A DNA stretch of 64,000 bases from assembly GCA_001898415.1 (NCBI GenBank), contig MKTU01000051.1:11400-75399 (forward strand), read 5' to 3'. Both the position numbers and the translations under genes were made by a program. Numbering within the stretch: the first letter of the stretch is position 1; each line of letters starts with the position of its first letter. Source of the stretch: Rhodanobacter sp. 67-28 (GTDB lineage Bacteria > Pseudomonadota > Gammaproteobacteria > Xanthomonadales > Rhodanobacteraceae). The notes under the pieces are model-generated. The model was not told the origin of the DNA, did no database searches, and saw only the letters and a list, made by a program, of their open reading frames with translations. Positions 43,512 through 53,281 of the stretch are shown here, piece after piece.

Positions 43512-44077
43512 CAGTGACTCCCCTCCGCGCCGTGAGCGGCCGGACCGTCGAGGGTCAGGCCATCCAGGATCGCGTCGAGCTTTTCGGTGGTGAGACGTTC
43601 GTGGTAATGCCCGTTGACCGTGGCGGCCGGGGCGTACACGCAGGCGGCGATGCACTCTTCCTCGGCCTTCAGGTAGACGCGCCCGTCGGGCGTGCTCTGG
43701 CCCAGCTTGATGCCGAGCTTCTGCTCGCAGTGGCGGACCAGCTCCTCGGCACCGTTGAGCCAGCACGAGATGTTGGTGCAGATAGCCACGTTGTTGCGGC
43801 CCACCGGCCGGGTTTCGAGCATCGAGTAGAAGCTCGCCACCTCATAGGCCCAGATGGGCGGCAGGTCCAGATATTTCGCCACCGCGGTGATCAGCTCGTC
43901 GGTGAGAAAGCCGCGGTTCTGCTCCTGCGCGCCGAACAGCGCCTGGATCAGCGCCGAGCGCTTGCGATCCGGCGGAAACTTGGCCACCCACGCGTCGATG
44001 TGCTTGCGCGTGTGCTCGGAAAGCACGAGGAGCGGATCGACGTGCTTCACCTGGTTGTAGTTGCCGGTGGCTTTCAT
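43511..44077 (-). CDS. nuoE: NADH-quinone oxidoreductase subunit E
   Basis: NuoE (188 residues) is a thioredoxin-fold subunit with the [2Fe-2S] cluster N1a. The four ligands are in ICTNISCWLNG and ECIAACVYAP. The ATG at 44077 (MKATGNYNQ) lies 16 bases short of repeat element C. The open frame upstream continues through the repeat and is not coding. It has no strong ribosome binding site. Confidence 0.95.
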
Positions 44078-44092
44078 GGGTTTGAACCAGCG

Positions 44093-44216
44093 AATGGGGA
44101 ATGGGGAATGGAGAATGGGAAAGGCAACGCATGCGGTGCACCGGAGCTCTCGGCGAGGGGCATCGGTCGGAAGCGTGCCGCTCTTCCGATTCCCCATTCC
44201 CTATTCCCTATTCCCG
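44093..44216. repeat. Heptad inverted-repeat element C, between nuoD and nuoE
   Basis: Arms 44093-44122 (GGGGAATGGGGAATGGAG-type) and 44188-44216 (ATTCCCTATTCCC-type) are reverse complements, around a core of about 65 bases. The element ends 4 bases from the nuoD stop codon and 15 bases from the nuoE start, so it fills the gap exactly. Confidence 0.85.
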
Positions 44217-44219
44217 TAT

Positions 44220-45476
44220 TCATCGATCCACCTCGCCGAACACCAGGTCGTAGGTGCCGATCATGGCCACCACGTCGGCGAGCATGTGGCCGCGCACGAC
44301 GGTGTCCATGGAGGAGAGGTGGGCGAAACCGGGAGCACGCAGGTGCACGCGGAACGGCTTGTTGGCACCGTCGGAAACCAGATAGCAGCCGAACTCGCCC
44401 TTGGGCGCCTCGACCGCGCAATAGGTTTCGCCGGCCGGCACGCAATAGCCTTCGGTGAACAGCTTGAAGTGATGAATGAGCGCTTCCATGCTCTCCTTCA
44501 TCACCTCGCGATGGGGCGGCACGACCTTGTAGTCGTTGAGGATCACCGGGCCGGGATTGGCGCGCAGCCATTCCACGCACTGGCGGATGATGCGGTTGGA
44601 CTGGCGCATCTCCTCCACGCGGCACAGGTAGCGGTCGTAGCAGTCGCCGTTGACGCCGACGGGGATGTCGAAGTCCACCTCGGCATATTTCGCGTACGGC
44701 TGCTTCTTGCGCAGGTCCCATTCCACGCCGGAGCCGCGCAGCATCACGCCGGTCATGCCCCACTGCTGGGCCAGTTCCGGGCTGACCACACCGATGCCGA
44801 CGGTGCGCTGCTTCCAGATGCGGTTGGTGGTGAGCAGTGCCTCGTATTCGTCCACCTTCGAGGGGAAGTCGGCGGTGAACGCGTCGAGGAAGTCGAGCAT
44901 CGAACCTTCGCGCCAGCTGTTGATGCGCTTGAGGTCGGCACCCTTGTGCCACGGCGACTCGCGGTACTGCGACATCTGCGCCGGCAGGTCGCGGTAGACG
45001 CCGCCCGGGCGGTAGTACGTGGCGTGCATGCGCGCACCCGACACCGCCTCGTAGACGTCCATCAGCTCCTCGCGCTCGCGGAACGCATAGAGCATCACCG
45101 CCATCGCACCCAGGTCGAGTGCGTTCGAGCCGATCCACATCAGGTGATTCAGGATGCGGGTGATCTCGTCGAACATGGTGCGGATGTACTGCGCGCGCTC
45201 CGGCGCCTCGATCCCCAGCAGAGTCTCGATCGCGCGCACGTAGGCGTGCTCGTTGCACATCATCGACACGTAGTCGAGCCGGTCCATGTAGCCGATCGAC
45301 TGGTTGAACGGCTTGGACTCGGCCAGCTTTTCGGTGCCGCGATGGAGCAGGCCCACGTGCGGATCGACGCGCACGATGGTCTCGCCGTCCATCTCCATGA
45401 TCAGGCGCAGCACGCCGTGCGCAGCCGGGTGCTGCGGGCCGAAGTTCATCGTGTAGTTGCGGATTTCCTGGGCCAT
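44220..45476 (-). CDS. nuoD: NADH-quinone oxidoreductase subunit D
   Basis: NuoD (418 residues) forms the quinone-binding site next to cluster N2 and descends from NiFe hydrogenase large subunits. Conserved parts are [14 protein letters not shown] with the quinone-site His, [11 protein letters not shown] and the C-terminal [12 protein letters not shown]. It is separate from nuoC, unlike the fused gene of E. coli. GGGAG within the end of nuoC serves as its ribosome binding site. Confidence 0.97.
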   Translation of the reverse strand: MAQEIRNYTMNFGPQHPAAHGVLRLIMEMDGETIVRVDPHVGLLHRGTEKLAESKPFNQSIGYMDRLDYVSMMCNEHAYVRAIETLLGIEAPERAQYIRTMFDEITRILNHLMWIGSNALDLGAMAVMLYAFREREELMDVYEAVSGARMHATYYRPGGVYRDLPAQMSQYRESPWHKGADLKRINSWREGSMLDFLDAFTADFPSKVDEYEALLTTNRIWKQRTVGIGVVSPELAQQWGMTGVMLRGSGVEWDLRKKQPYAKYAEVDFDIPVGVNGDCYDRYLCRVEEMRQSNRIIRQCVEWLRANPGPVILNDYKVVPPHREVMKESMEALIHHFKLFTEGYCVPAGETYCAVEAPKGEFGCYLVSDGANKPFRVHLRAPGFAHLSSMDTVVRGHMLADVVAMIGTYDLVFGEVDR

Positions 45477-45478
45477 CT

Positions 45479-46207
45479 TCAGTTCTCCCGCCACTTGTCG
45501 GCGGCTTCAGCCCGGGCCTGCAGCAGGTCGGCGTCGTCACGGATCGTGCGCGGCACCAGCACGCGCGGCTCGATCGACACGGGTTCGTAGATCACCCGCT
45601 TCTGCTCGGGGTCGTAGCGCACCTCGACATTGCCGATCAGCGGGAAATCCTTGCGGAACGGATGGCCGACGAAACCATAGTCGGTGAGGATGCGGCGCAG
45701 GTCCGGGTGCCCTTCGAAGATGATGCCGAACAGGTCGAACGCCTCGCGCTCGAACCAGTTCACGCCAGGCCACACCGGAGTCAGCGACGGCACCACCGGC
45801 AGGCTGTCGTCCGTGCAGAACACGCGCAGGCGCAAGCGACGGTTGTGCTCGATCGAAAGCAGCTGGACCACCGCGGCGAAGCGGCGCGGCTGGCTGTCGC
45901 CGCTGGGGCGCTCGGCCCAGCTGAAGCGGCCCAGCGCCTGCCCTTCGACACCGCGCGAGAAACCCGAGCCGCTGACCGTGGTGGTGTCCCACTCGACCTG
46001 ACCGTAGCCGAGGTAATCGATGCCGCACAGGTCGATCAGCTCGCCGAAGCGGAACGCCGGCTCGTCGCGCAGCGCGGTGGCCACCGCAACCAGGTCGGCG
46101 GCGGCCAGGTCGGCAATGATCTCGTTGCGCTCGGTGCTGACTTCCAGCGTGTCGCCGAAGCGCGCGACAAGCTGGTCGGCAAGCGACTTCGCGGAGGTAT
46201 CGGACAT
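45479..46207 (-). CDS. nuoC: NADH-quinone oxidoreductase subunit C
   Basis: NuoC (242 residues) is a cofactor-free peripheral subunit of the hydrophilic arm. The signature is [17 protein letters not shown] followed by [24 protein letters not shown]. The ATG at 46207 gives a family-length product; the upstream open frame is nuoB in another phase. It starts 8 bases after nuoB and ends 2 bases before nuoD. Confidence 0.96.
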   Translation of the reverse strand: MSDTSAKSLADQLVARFGDTLEVSTERNEIIADLAAADLVAVATALRDEPAFRFGELIDLCGIDYLGYGQVEWDTTTVSGSGFSRGVEGQALGRFSWAERPSGDSQPRRFAAVVQLLSIEHNRRLRLRVFCTDDSLPVVPSLTPVWPGVNWFEREAFDLFGIIFEGHPDLRRILTDYGFVGHPFRKDFPLIGNVEVRYDPEQKRVIYEPVSIEPRVLVPRTIRDDADLLQARAEAADKWREN

Positions 46208-46215
46208 GTCGGGCC

Positions 46216-46763
<548 letters not shown>

Positions 46764-46773
<10 letters not shown>

Positions 46774-47120
46774 TCGAGCGCTCCCTTCTTCCACACGTAA
46801 GCAAAGCCGATCACCAGCAGCAGCAGGAACAGCCCCATCTCGATCAGCGCGATCAGGCCGATCTGCTTGAACACCACCGCCCACGGAAACAGGAAGGCGA
46901 TTTCCAGGTCGAAGATGATGAACAGGATGGCGAGCAGGTAATAGCGCACGTCGAAGCGCATGCGTGCGTCCTCGAATGCCTCGAAGCCGCATTCGTAGGG
47001 GGCGAGCTTCTCCGCCTCGGGGCGACGCGGGCCGGCGAGCAGGCCGACCACCAGCAACACCACGCCAAGGCCGGCGGCAACGGCGATGAACAACAGGACA
47101 GGCCAGTATTCGGCGAGCAC
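46764..47120 (-). CDS. nuoA: NADH-quinone oxidoreductase subunit A
   Basis: NuoA (118 residues) is a three-helix membrane subunit of complex [26 protein letters not shown] is the conserved loop. The GTG at 47120 is preferred over an ATG 11 codons earlier: it gives the family length, starts as [10 protein letters not shown] and has GGAGGTAGGT just upstream. It is the first gene of the nuo operon. Confidence 0.95.
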
Positions 47121-47298
47121 GATGCAACCTACCTCCGCGCCGCTTGGGCGCATCAGTGACCGGTGGGAACTTGGATCAAGTGCTCACGGTCCGACGACTT
47201 CAGTTCGGTGCATCGGCGTGGCCTGGGCCTCCGACTACGCCGGCGGATCGAAGCCACCGGCGCCCGATGTCTCGCAAAACGCGTTTGCGAATCCGCGC

Positions 47299-47326
47299 AT
47301 TGTATCAGTGCGATGGGGTACAACAA
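47299..47326 (-). promoter_or_regulatory. nuo operon promoter
   Basis: Reading leftward, -35 TTGTTG (47321-47326) and -10 TACAAT (47299-47304) are 16 bases apart. The leader to nuoA would be about 170 bases. It lies in the 257-base gap between pilZ and nuoA, which contains no other recognisable gene. Confidence 0.65.
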
Positions 47327-47377
47327 GCCTTGACGGCTGCTGCGTTGCGAACTAACGCACGGCTTGCGCCGGGCGCG

Positions 47378-47731
47378 TCACATGGTCTGCGTGGGTCGCT
47401 CGGAATTGAGCGTGCCGGCGAGGATGTTCTCGATGCGGCTGCGCGCGGCCTCCGCGTCGCTGGATTCGTTGAAATGGATGCCGATGCCGGCGGTGCGATT
47501 GCCCTGCGCGCCGACCGGGCTGATCCACACCACCTTGCCCACCACCGACAGGCGCTCGGTCTCGTCGGCCAGGGTCACCAGCAGCACCACCTCGTCGCCC
47601 AGGGCATAGGACTGCGCCGTCGGCGCAAACAGACCGCCATGCTTGAGGAACGGCATGTACGCGTTGTACAGCGACGCCGCGTCCTTGATCTTCAGCGAGA
47701 TGATGCCTTGCCGGCCAGCCATCGGTTTCAT
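47378..47731 (-). CDS. pilZ: Type IV pilus assembly protein PilZ (PilZ domain, no c-di-GMP motif)
   Basis: This 117-residue single-domain protein resembles the small PilZ of Xanthomonas and Pseudomonas, which is needed for type IV pilus function through contacts with PilB and the EAL protein FimX. The stretch LYNAYMPFLKHGGLFAPT is typical of this subclass. The RxxxR and D/NxSxxG motifs that bind c-di-GMP in other PilZ domains are absent. GGAG lies 7 bases before the ATG. The gene usually follows holB; here a c-di-GMP enzyme and a deacetylase lie between. Confidence 0.9.
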   Translation of the reverse strand: MKPMAGRQGIISLKIKDAASLYNAYMPFLKHGGLFAPTAQSYALGDEVVLLVTLADETERLSVVGKVVWISPVGAQGNRTAGIGIHFNESSDAEAARSRIENILAGTLNSERPTQTM

Positions 47732-47773
47732 GCCACGCTCCCCGCCGGGCCTGCGTCCCGGTCAACGGCGTCG

Positions 47774-47801
47774 ATCTTAGCAGGTCGGCGCAGCGCGTCA
47801 G
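47774..47801 (-). promoter_or_regulatory. Candidate pilZ promoter
   Basis: Reading leftward, -35 CTGACG (47796-47801) and -10 TAAGAT (47774-47779) have a 16-base spacer, with a leader of about 36 bases to pilZ. It begins 14 bases past the stop codon of the GGDEF-EAL gene, so pilZ may be transcribed on its own. Confidence 0.45.
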
Positions 47802-47814
47802 GCACTGCCGCGCG

Positions 47815-50694
47815 TCACTGCCCGGTCGTTTCGCCGGCCAGCAGCGACTGCCGTTCGTTGACCAGGTTGCCCCAGGTTGCCGGCGGCGCCCAGCCGGCAA
47901 CCCATGCCGGCACGGAAGCGGCGGCCATCGGCCGCGATATCGAGAAGCCCTGCAACTGGTGGCAGCCCAGCGACGCCAGCAGATCCCCCTGCACCGGCGT
48001 CTCCACCCCTTCGGCGATCACCGCCTTGGCCAGCATGCGCGCGGTGGTGATCACGCCCGCGGCGATCGCCATGTTGCGGTCATCATGCAGGATGTCGCGC
48101 ACGAAACTCTGGTCGAGCTTGATGTGCTCGATGTCGAGCTGCTGGATGTGGCTCAGCGACGCCGAGCCCGTGCCGAAATCGTCCAGCCCCACGCGGATGC
48201 CGCGCCGCCGGCATTCCTCGATGACCACCTTGGCCCGCGCATGGTCCATGCTTGGCCCGGTCTCGGTGATCTCGATACCGAAGCCGACGTCCATCACGTC
48301 AGGATAGGTGTCCAGCGCGGCGTCGATGTCCGCGAAGAACGCCGGGTGCAACAGGTGGCGGGTGCTGATGTTGACCGACACCGGAACGGGCACGCCGGCA
48401 TGCAACCAGCCCTGGCAGCAGCGCAGTGCCTCGTCCAGCACGTAGCGTCCGATCGGCCGGGCAAGTTGCGGGTCGTCCAGCACGTGCATGAAGTTGGCCG
48501 GGCCGATCAGCTCCTGCTCGCGATCGTTGAGGCGCAGCAGTGCCTCCATCCCGGCCACGCCGTTGATCCCGGGCAGGCCGTCGATGTAGACGATTGGCTG
48601 GAACAGGAGCTGCAAGCGCGACTGCTGCAGGGCCTGGGCGATCCGCTCGCGCATCGCCTGCAGACGCACCTGCTCCAGCTCCATGGCCGGCTCGTACAGC
48701 GAGCCGCGATCCTTGCCTGCCTCCTTCGCCTCGTACATCGCCATGTCGGCGTGGCGGACCAGCCCCTCGGCGCTGGAGCCGTCGAGCGGAAACAGGGTCC
48801 AGCCGATGCTTGCCGACAGGAACAACTGCTCCTCGTCCAGGTTGAACGGCACCCGCAGCGCCTGCAGGATGCAGCGGCTGATCACGTCCAGCTGCTCGCG
48901 GCTGTCCAGGCCGGGGATCAGCAACGCGAATTCGTCGCCGCCGAGGCGGGCCAGCACGTCGGCGTCACGCAGCATGCCGCGGATGCGCGAAGACGCCTCC
49001 GCCAGCACGCGGTCGCCGCCGCTGTGGCCGGCGGTATCGTTGACGCTCTTGAACCGGTCCAGGTCCAGGATGCCCACTGCCAGCAGGGAATCGTCGGCGG
49101 TGGCTCGGGTCCGCGCCTGTTCCAGCAGCTCGAACAACAGCCGCCGGTTGGGCAAACCGGTGACCACGTCGTAGAACGCCAGCCGCTCGACGCGCGCCTC
49201 GTGCAGTTTCCGCTCGGTGATGTCGCGCTGCTGCCAGATGCAGCCCTGCGCCACGCCGTCAATGCAGATCGGCATGAAGTCGCGCAGCAGTACGCGCCCG
49301 TCGGCCAGCAGCACTTCCTCGTCGCGCGACTCCTCGTTGCGCGCCACGATGCCGGCCATGCGTTCGAGCTCGCGTTCGGGCTCGCAATAGAGATGACTGA
49401 TGCGAGCGTGCAGCGCGGCCGACGGCAGGCCCTCCAGTTCGCCCGGCGATTCGGCCAGCCCGAACAAGGCACAGAATGCCTCGTTGGCGAACTTCACCAG
49501 CCCGTTCGCTGTCGTCACCAGCACCCCGGAATGCTGGTTGGACAGCACCGTGCGCACGTGCTGCAGGTTGAAACGCAGATCGCGCTCGGCCAGCAGCCGC
49601 GCCGCGTGCGCCCGCTGCATCTGCATGCCCAGGCCAAGCTCGACCGCCATCTCCGCGAACACCTGGACCTCGACCGGGGTGAAAGCGTCGGCCTGGTCGG
49701 CACCGACCACGAACACGCCCACCACCGCCTCGCCCACGCGCAGCGGCAACGCCAGCACCGCGCCGTCTCCCAGCGTCGTGCCCGGCAGCGGCCATTCGCG
49801 CGGCGCGCCCGCGGCGTACTGGCGAACGCACGGCTCGCCGCGGCGCAAGGCGACGACCGCGGCATCGCCGGCATGCTTCTGCTCGTCCAGGGCGAGACCC
49901 TCCCCCGGCGTCACCACGCCATCCATGCCGGCGTGGGCATGCAGGCGCAAGCTTGTGGCCGCGTCGTCGGCAAACAGGCCGATCCACGCGAAGCGGTAGC
50001 CGCCCACGCGGCAGGCCACGTCGCTGCTCTCGGCCAGCAGCAGGGTTTCGTCAGGGCTGTGCGTGACCACCTTGATCATCTCGCTGAGCAGACGCAAGGC
50101 GCGGCGCTGGCGAGCCTCCTGCTGCACCGAGCGCTGCAACTGATGGCGTTGCGACTGCGCCTCCAGCCCCAGCCCGATGCTGGCGGCGGCCTGCTGCAGC
50201 AGCTCGGTCAACCGTGTCGAGAAGTACGCGGGGTCGGATGCGCGGATCACCAGTCCGGCGCGCACCTCGCCGAACACCATCACCGGTATCGCCATCGCGG
50301 CGACCACGTCATGGCGCTCGTAGGCGGTGCGCAATCGCTGCAGGCCCGGCACGCGGCGCAGGTCCGGCTCGATCTGCGGCACGCCGCGCCAGAACGAGGG
50401 CCGCACCAGCGACAGCGGGGTCTGTTCGGGGTAGATGTCCTGCATGTCCGCGGCCACCGCCACCGGCGCCACCCGCTGGAACCATCCGGCCGCGTGGTCG
50501 GCCTCGCCGATCATCACCAGCATCGCGCCCAGGCGCCGCTGCAGCACCTCGATGATGGCGTCGTAGAGTTCCGGAGGTTCCACCGCGCGAACCAGCAACT
50601 GGCCGATCTCGGACAGCGCCGCGTAATAGCTCTCGCTGGTCGCAGCCGTGGCGCCCGTATTGACCCGCATCGCGTCCGGCTCTTCGAGGTGCAT
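47815..50694 (-). CDS. GAF-PAS-GGDEF-EAL cyclic-di-GMP turnover protein
   Basis: This 959-residue protein has two GAF-like sensor regions (about 20-190 and 205-355), a PAS region (about 365-490), a GGDEF domain and a C-terminal EAL domain. The diguanylate cyclase site LGGDEFALL is intact, with an RDAD inhibitory site five residues before it. The EAL domain keeps EALLR, IEITE, LDDFGTG, IKLDQSFV and AEGVET, so phosphodiesterase activity is possible. It has no membrane helix and is probably cytosolic. It precedes pilZ, whose relatives bind EAL proteins, but its FimX-like role is only inference. Confidence 0.93.
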   Translation of the reverse strand: MHLEEPDAMRVNTGATAATSESYYAALSEIGQLLVRAVEPPELYDAIIEVLQRRLGAMLVMIGEADHAAGWFQRVAPVAVAADMQDIYPEQTPLSLVRPSFWRGVPQIEPDLRRVPGLQRLRTAYERHDVVAAMAIPVMVFGEVRAGLVIRASDPAYFSTRLTELLQQAAASIGLGLEAQSQRHQLQRSVQQEARQRRALRLLSEMIKVVTHSPDETLLLAESSDVACRVGGYRFAWIGLFADDAATSLRLHAHAGMDGVVTPGEGLALDEQKHAGDAAVVALRRGEPCVRQYAAGAPREWPLPGTTLGDGAVLALPLRVGEAVVGVFVVGADQADAFTPVEVQVFAEMAVELGLGMQMQRAHAARLLAERDLRFNLQHVRTVLSNQHSGVLVTTANGLVKFANEAFCALFGLAESPGELEGLPSAALHARISHLYCEPERELERMAGIVARNEESRDEEVLLADGRVLLRDFMPICIDGVAQGCIWQQRDITERKLHEARVERLAFYDVVTGLPNRRLLFELLEQARTRATADDSLLAVGILDLDRFKSVNDTAGHSGGDRVLAEASSRIRGMLRDADVLARLGGDEFALLIPGLDSREQLDVISRCILQALRVPFNLDEEQLFLSASIGWTLFPLDGSSAEGLVRHADMAMYEAKEAGKDRGSLYEPAMELEQVRLQAMRERIAQALQQSRLQLLFQPIVYIDGLPGINGVAGMEALLRLNDREQELIGPANFMHVLDDPQLARPIGRYVLDEALRCCQGWLHAGVPVPVSVNISTRHLLHPAFFADIDAALDTYPDVMDVGFGIEITETGPSMDHARAKVVIEECRRRGIRVGLDDFGTGSASLSHIQQLDIEHIKLDQSFVRDILHDDRNMAIAAGVITTARMLAKAVIAEGVETPVQGDLLASLGCHQLQGFSISRPMAAASVPAWVAGWAPPATWGNLVNERQSLLAGETTGQ

Positions 50695-50721
50695 GCCGTC
50701 TTCCCCTGCTTGCGCAGCAAC

Positions 50722-51708
50722 CTAGCTGGGTCGGTCCAAGGGCGCAACACCGGCGGCGGGGGTCGGCTCGTCGGCTTGGATCTGGCACCAGCCCCAATGG
50801 TCGAATATCCACGGCGAGCACAAGTCCAGCGACAGCCGCACGAAACATGGCGCCGCACGCGCAGCCGCGGGCAGCTGCAGGCGCAATGTGCCGTCCGCGT
50901 CATGTCGCAGCGGCGCGCTCTGCCAGGCCCAGCGCTGCGATGTTGCCGGGTTCACCAGGTCCAGCCGCAGCCAGCGCCACCACACGCGGGGCGGGTGCCA
51001 CGGCAGGGCTGCCGGCATCGGAGCGTCCGGCTCGAAATAGGTTTCGTCGCGCTCCGCCATTCGGCGCAGGCGCTTGCCGCTCAACGCGAGTTGGCTGCGA
51101 TGCGCCTGCAGGGCGGCGCGCTTGCCGGCGAGCTGGGCGGCCGTGGCAGGCATCTTCAAGGCGCGCCGATCCCCCTTGTCGCCATGCACGAGGTAGGCGA
51201 GCAGCGCCGGCGGCGTGGCGTGGCCGGCCAATGCCAGCCGCACCAGCACGTGCGCCGCGCTGTGGTCGGGATGCCGATCCTGCAATGACGGCACGGCAAT
51301 CAGGTCGGGGGCGAAGCGGTCGATCGCATCGCGGATGGCGGCCACGGCCCGGTCGGTCGATTGCAGCAAGAGGCCGGTGACGCCGAGGTCGGGCCAGTCC
51401 AGGGATTGCAACGCAGTCGCCGGTACCCCCAGCGCGGCGAGCGCATGCTGCAATTCGGCCGCGCGCCGCTGCGCCCAGCGGCGCCGATCCGCCGCGCCGA
51501 GGCGCCAGCGGCGTTCCAGCGCGCGCTGCGGCCAGGGATTGTTGTCGCCGGCGGTCAGCAGCAGGATGCGCACCTCGCCACCGGCCGCCAGCACTTGCTG
51601 CAGCAGCACGCCGGTGGCCAGGGTTTCGTCATCGGGATGCGGCGCGATCACCAGCAGACGGGTGCTCGCGGAGAACTCTGGCCCACCGTCGCCCCGGGCA
51701 CTGTCCAT
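50722..51708 (-). CDS. PIG-L family deacetylase
   Basis: This 328-residue protein has an N-terminal PIG-L/LmbE fold (about 15-220) with the zinc-site motifs IAPHPDDETLATG and RHPDHSAAH. A C-terminal region of about 100 residues rich in Trp and Pro, probably a beta domain, is unrelated to the catalytic core. Family members remove acetyl groups from N-acetyl sugars on lipid or small-molecule carriers. The substrate is unknown; no glycosyltransferase or thiol-synthesis gene is adjacent. The start codon overlaps the holB stop by one base (TGATG), so it is translationally tied to holB. Confidence 0.88.
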   Translation of the reverse strand: MDSARGDGGPEFSASTRLLVIAPHPDDETLATGVLLQQVLAAGGEVRILLLTAGDNNPWPQRALERRWRLGAADRRRWAQRRAAELQHALAALGVPATALQSLDWPDLGVTGLLLQSTDRAVAAIRDAIDRFAPDLIAVPSLQDRHPDHSAAHVLVRLALAGHATPPALLAYLVHGDKGDRRALKMPATAAQLAGKRAALQAHRSQLALSGKRLRRMAERDETYFEPDAPMPAALPWHPPRVWWRWLRLDLVNPATSQRWAWQSAPLRHDADGTLRLQLPAAARAAPCFVRLSLDLCSPWIFDHWGWCQIQADEPTPAAGVAPLDRPS

Positions 51709-52643
51709 CAGCGCCACCGGGACAGCAGCTCCAGCAGCAGCAGATCCGGGCGCAAGGGGCCGCGCAGGCCCTCGCGTGCGCGGTTGCTGGCGTCGTGCCA
51801 ATCGCCCAGCGCCGCCGCGTCCAGCGCGCTGCCCAGTGGCGGGCGATCGCCCAGCGAACGGGCGCGCAGTTCGTCGGCCGCGGCCTGCGCGGCAAACCAC
51901 AGCCGTTGCGCCGGCTCGTCGTCCAGCCAGCGCTTGACCACCTCGGCCGCCTGGCCGCGCCCGCCGGCCAGCGCCGCCAGGTCGCGGCGGACTTCGGTGC
52001 GCTGCTCCAGCGCGCCATGCCGGCTCCATTGCATGGCGAGTCCCGGGTTGCCACCGGCTGCCGCCAGCGCCGCCCTGCCGTCGGCCACGCCTTCGCGCTG
52101 CAGCCAGGCCAGCGCCAGCGCCGGTTCGGGCAGATGGAACTCGATCCGCTGGCAACGGCTGCGGATCGTCGGCGGCAACCGCCACGGCGCATCGGCCAGC
52201 AGGATCAGCATGGTTTGCGCAGCCGGTTCCTCCAGCGTCTTCAGCAAGGCATTGGCCGCCGCGGCGTTCATCGCGTCGGCCGGGTCGATGGTGACCACTT
52301 GCCAGCCGCCGAGCTGGCTGCGCATGGCCAGCCGGGCGGACAACTCGCGGATCTGGTCGACCACGATCTCGGTGCGTGGCGTGCCGTCCTTGCGCAAGCC
52401 GAAGGTCAGTTCCACCCGGTCCGGATGCGAGCCGGCCGCGCTCAACCGGCAACCCCGGCAATGCCCGCAGGCTTCGCCGTGCACCGGCTCGGTGCACAGC
52501 AGGCCGCGCACGAAACGCTGCGCGAACGCACGCTTGCCCAGGCCGGCGGCACCGCACAGCAGCAGGGCGTGCGGCAGCGCGCCGCGCTCGCGACGGGCCT
52601 GCAGCCGCGACCAATGATCCTCGTGCCATGGCAGTGCGTTCAT
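51708..52643 (-). CDS. holB: DNA polymerase III subunit delta'
   Basis: HolB (311 residues) is the stator of the clamp loader that puts the beta clamp on DNA. The protein begins MNALPWHEDHW and has the degenerate P-loop CGAAGLGKRAFAQ. A zinc module follows (ACGHCRGCRL), then the conserved NALLKTLEEPA and sensor region RSRCQRIEF. It overlaps the tmk stop by 4 bases and ends the pabB-holB overlapped run before the PIG-L gene. Confidence 0.95.
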   Translation of the reverse strand: MNALPWHEDHWSRLQARRERGALPHALLLCGAAGLGKRAFAQRFVRGLLCTEPVHGEACGHCRGCRLSAAGSHPDRVELTFGLRKDGTPRTEIVVDQIRELSARLAMRSQLGGWQVVTIDPADAMNAAAANALLKTLEEPAAQTMLILLADAPWRLPPTIRSRCQRIEFHLPEPALALAWLQREGVADGRAALAAAGGNPGLAMQWSRHGALEQRTEVRRDLAALAGGRGQAAEVVKRWLDDEPAQRLWFAAQAAADELRARSLGDRPPLGSALDAAALGDWHDASNRAREGLRGPLRPDLLLLELLSRWR

Positions 52644-53281
52644 CGGGCCGACCCTTCCAGCCACTCGATCAAGGCATGCGTGGCCGCCTGCAGCACCTGC
52701 CCGGGAGCCTGGCTGGCGTCGATGACGCGGAAGCGGTTCGGCTCCTGTGCCGCGCGGTCGCGGTAGCTGGCACGCACCCGCTCGAAGAACGCGTCCGCCT
52801 CGGACTCGATGCGGTCGGCCTCGCCGCGACCGGCGGCACGGGCGCGCCCGGCCGCGACCGGCAGGTCGAGCAGCAAAGTGAGATCGGGCTTCACGCCGTC
52901 GCAGGCCCAGCGCTCCAGTTCCTCGATGCGCGCGGCGGGCTGGCCGCGTCCACCGCCCTGGTAGGCGTAACTCGCGTCGGCAAAGCGGTCGCACACCACC
53001 CACTGCCCCGCAGCCAGCGCGGGCTCGATCACCTCGCGCACCAGCTGTGCGCGCGAGGCGAACATCAACAGCAGTTCGGTCTCCGCCGCCAGCGGGGCCA
53101 GCGCCGGATCCAGCACGATCGCGCGCACCGCCTCGCCCACCGGCGTGCCGCCCGGCTCGCGCGCCTGCACCACCGACAGCCCGCGCTGGCGAAGGCAGGC
53201 CAGCACGCCGGCCAGCAAGGTGCTCTTGCCGGCGCCCTCGCCGCCCTCGAGGCTGATGAACCTGCCGCGCGCGGGACTCAT
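52640..53281 (-). CDS. tmk: Thymidylate kinase
   Basis: Tmk (213 residues) phosphorylates dTMP to dTDP. The P-loop is EGGEGAGKST, the thymidine-binding DR motif is VVCDRFADASYAYQGGGRG, and the lid carries the catalytic arginines (RAAGRGEADRIE), as in the E. coli-type enzyme. It overlaps mltG upstream and holB downstream by 4 bases each. Confidence 0.96.
   Translation of the reverse strand: MSPARGRFISLEGGEGAGKSTLLAGVLACLRQRGLSVVQAREPGGTPVGEAVRAIVLDPALAPLAAETELLLMFASRAQLVREVIEPALAAGQWVVCDRFADASYAYQGGGRGQPAARIEELERWACDGVKPDLTLLLDLPVAAGRARAAGRGEADRIESEADAFFERVRASYRDRAAQEPNRFRVIDASQAPGQVLQAATHALIEWLEGSAR

Noticed and set aside
44078-44197. N-terminal extension of NuoE through the repeat element
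   Set aside because: Repeat-derived sequence with no homology; the ATG at 44077 gives the normal protein.
44093-44216. CRISPR-like array suggested by short repeated GGGAAT units
   Set aside because: Units are contiguous heptads without spacers and form inverted arms; there are no cas genes in the window.
47332-47360. Plus-strand TTGACG-17-TAACGC as a promoter
   Set aside because: The -10 match is poor and no plus-strand gene follows.
47959-51288. A 1109-codon plus-strand open frame opposite the GGDEF-EAL and PIG-L genes
   Set aside because: Antisense shadow with Gln/His/Arg-rich composition; the minus-strand genes carry clear domains.
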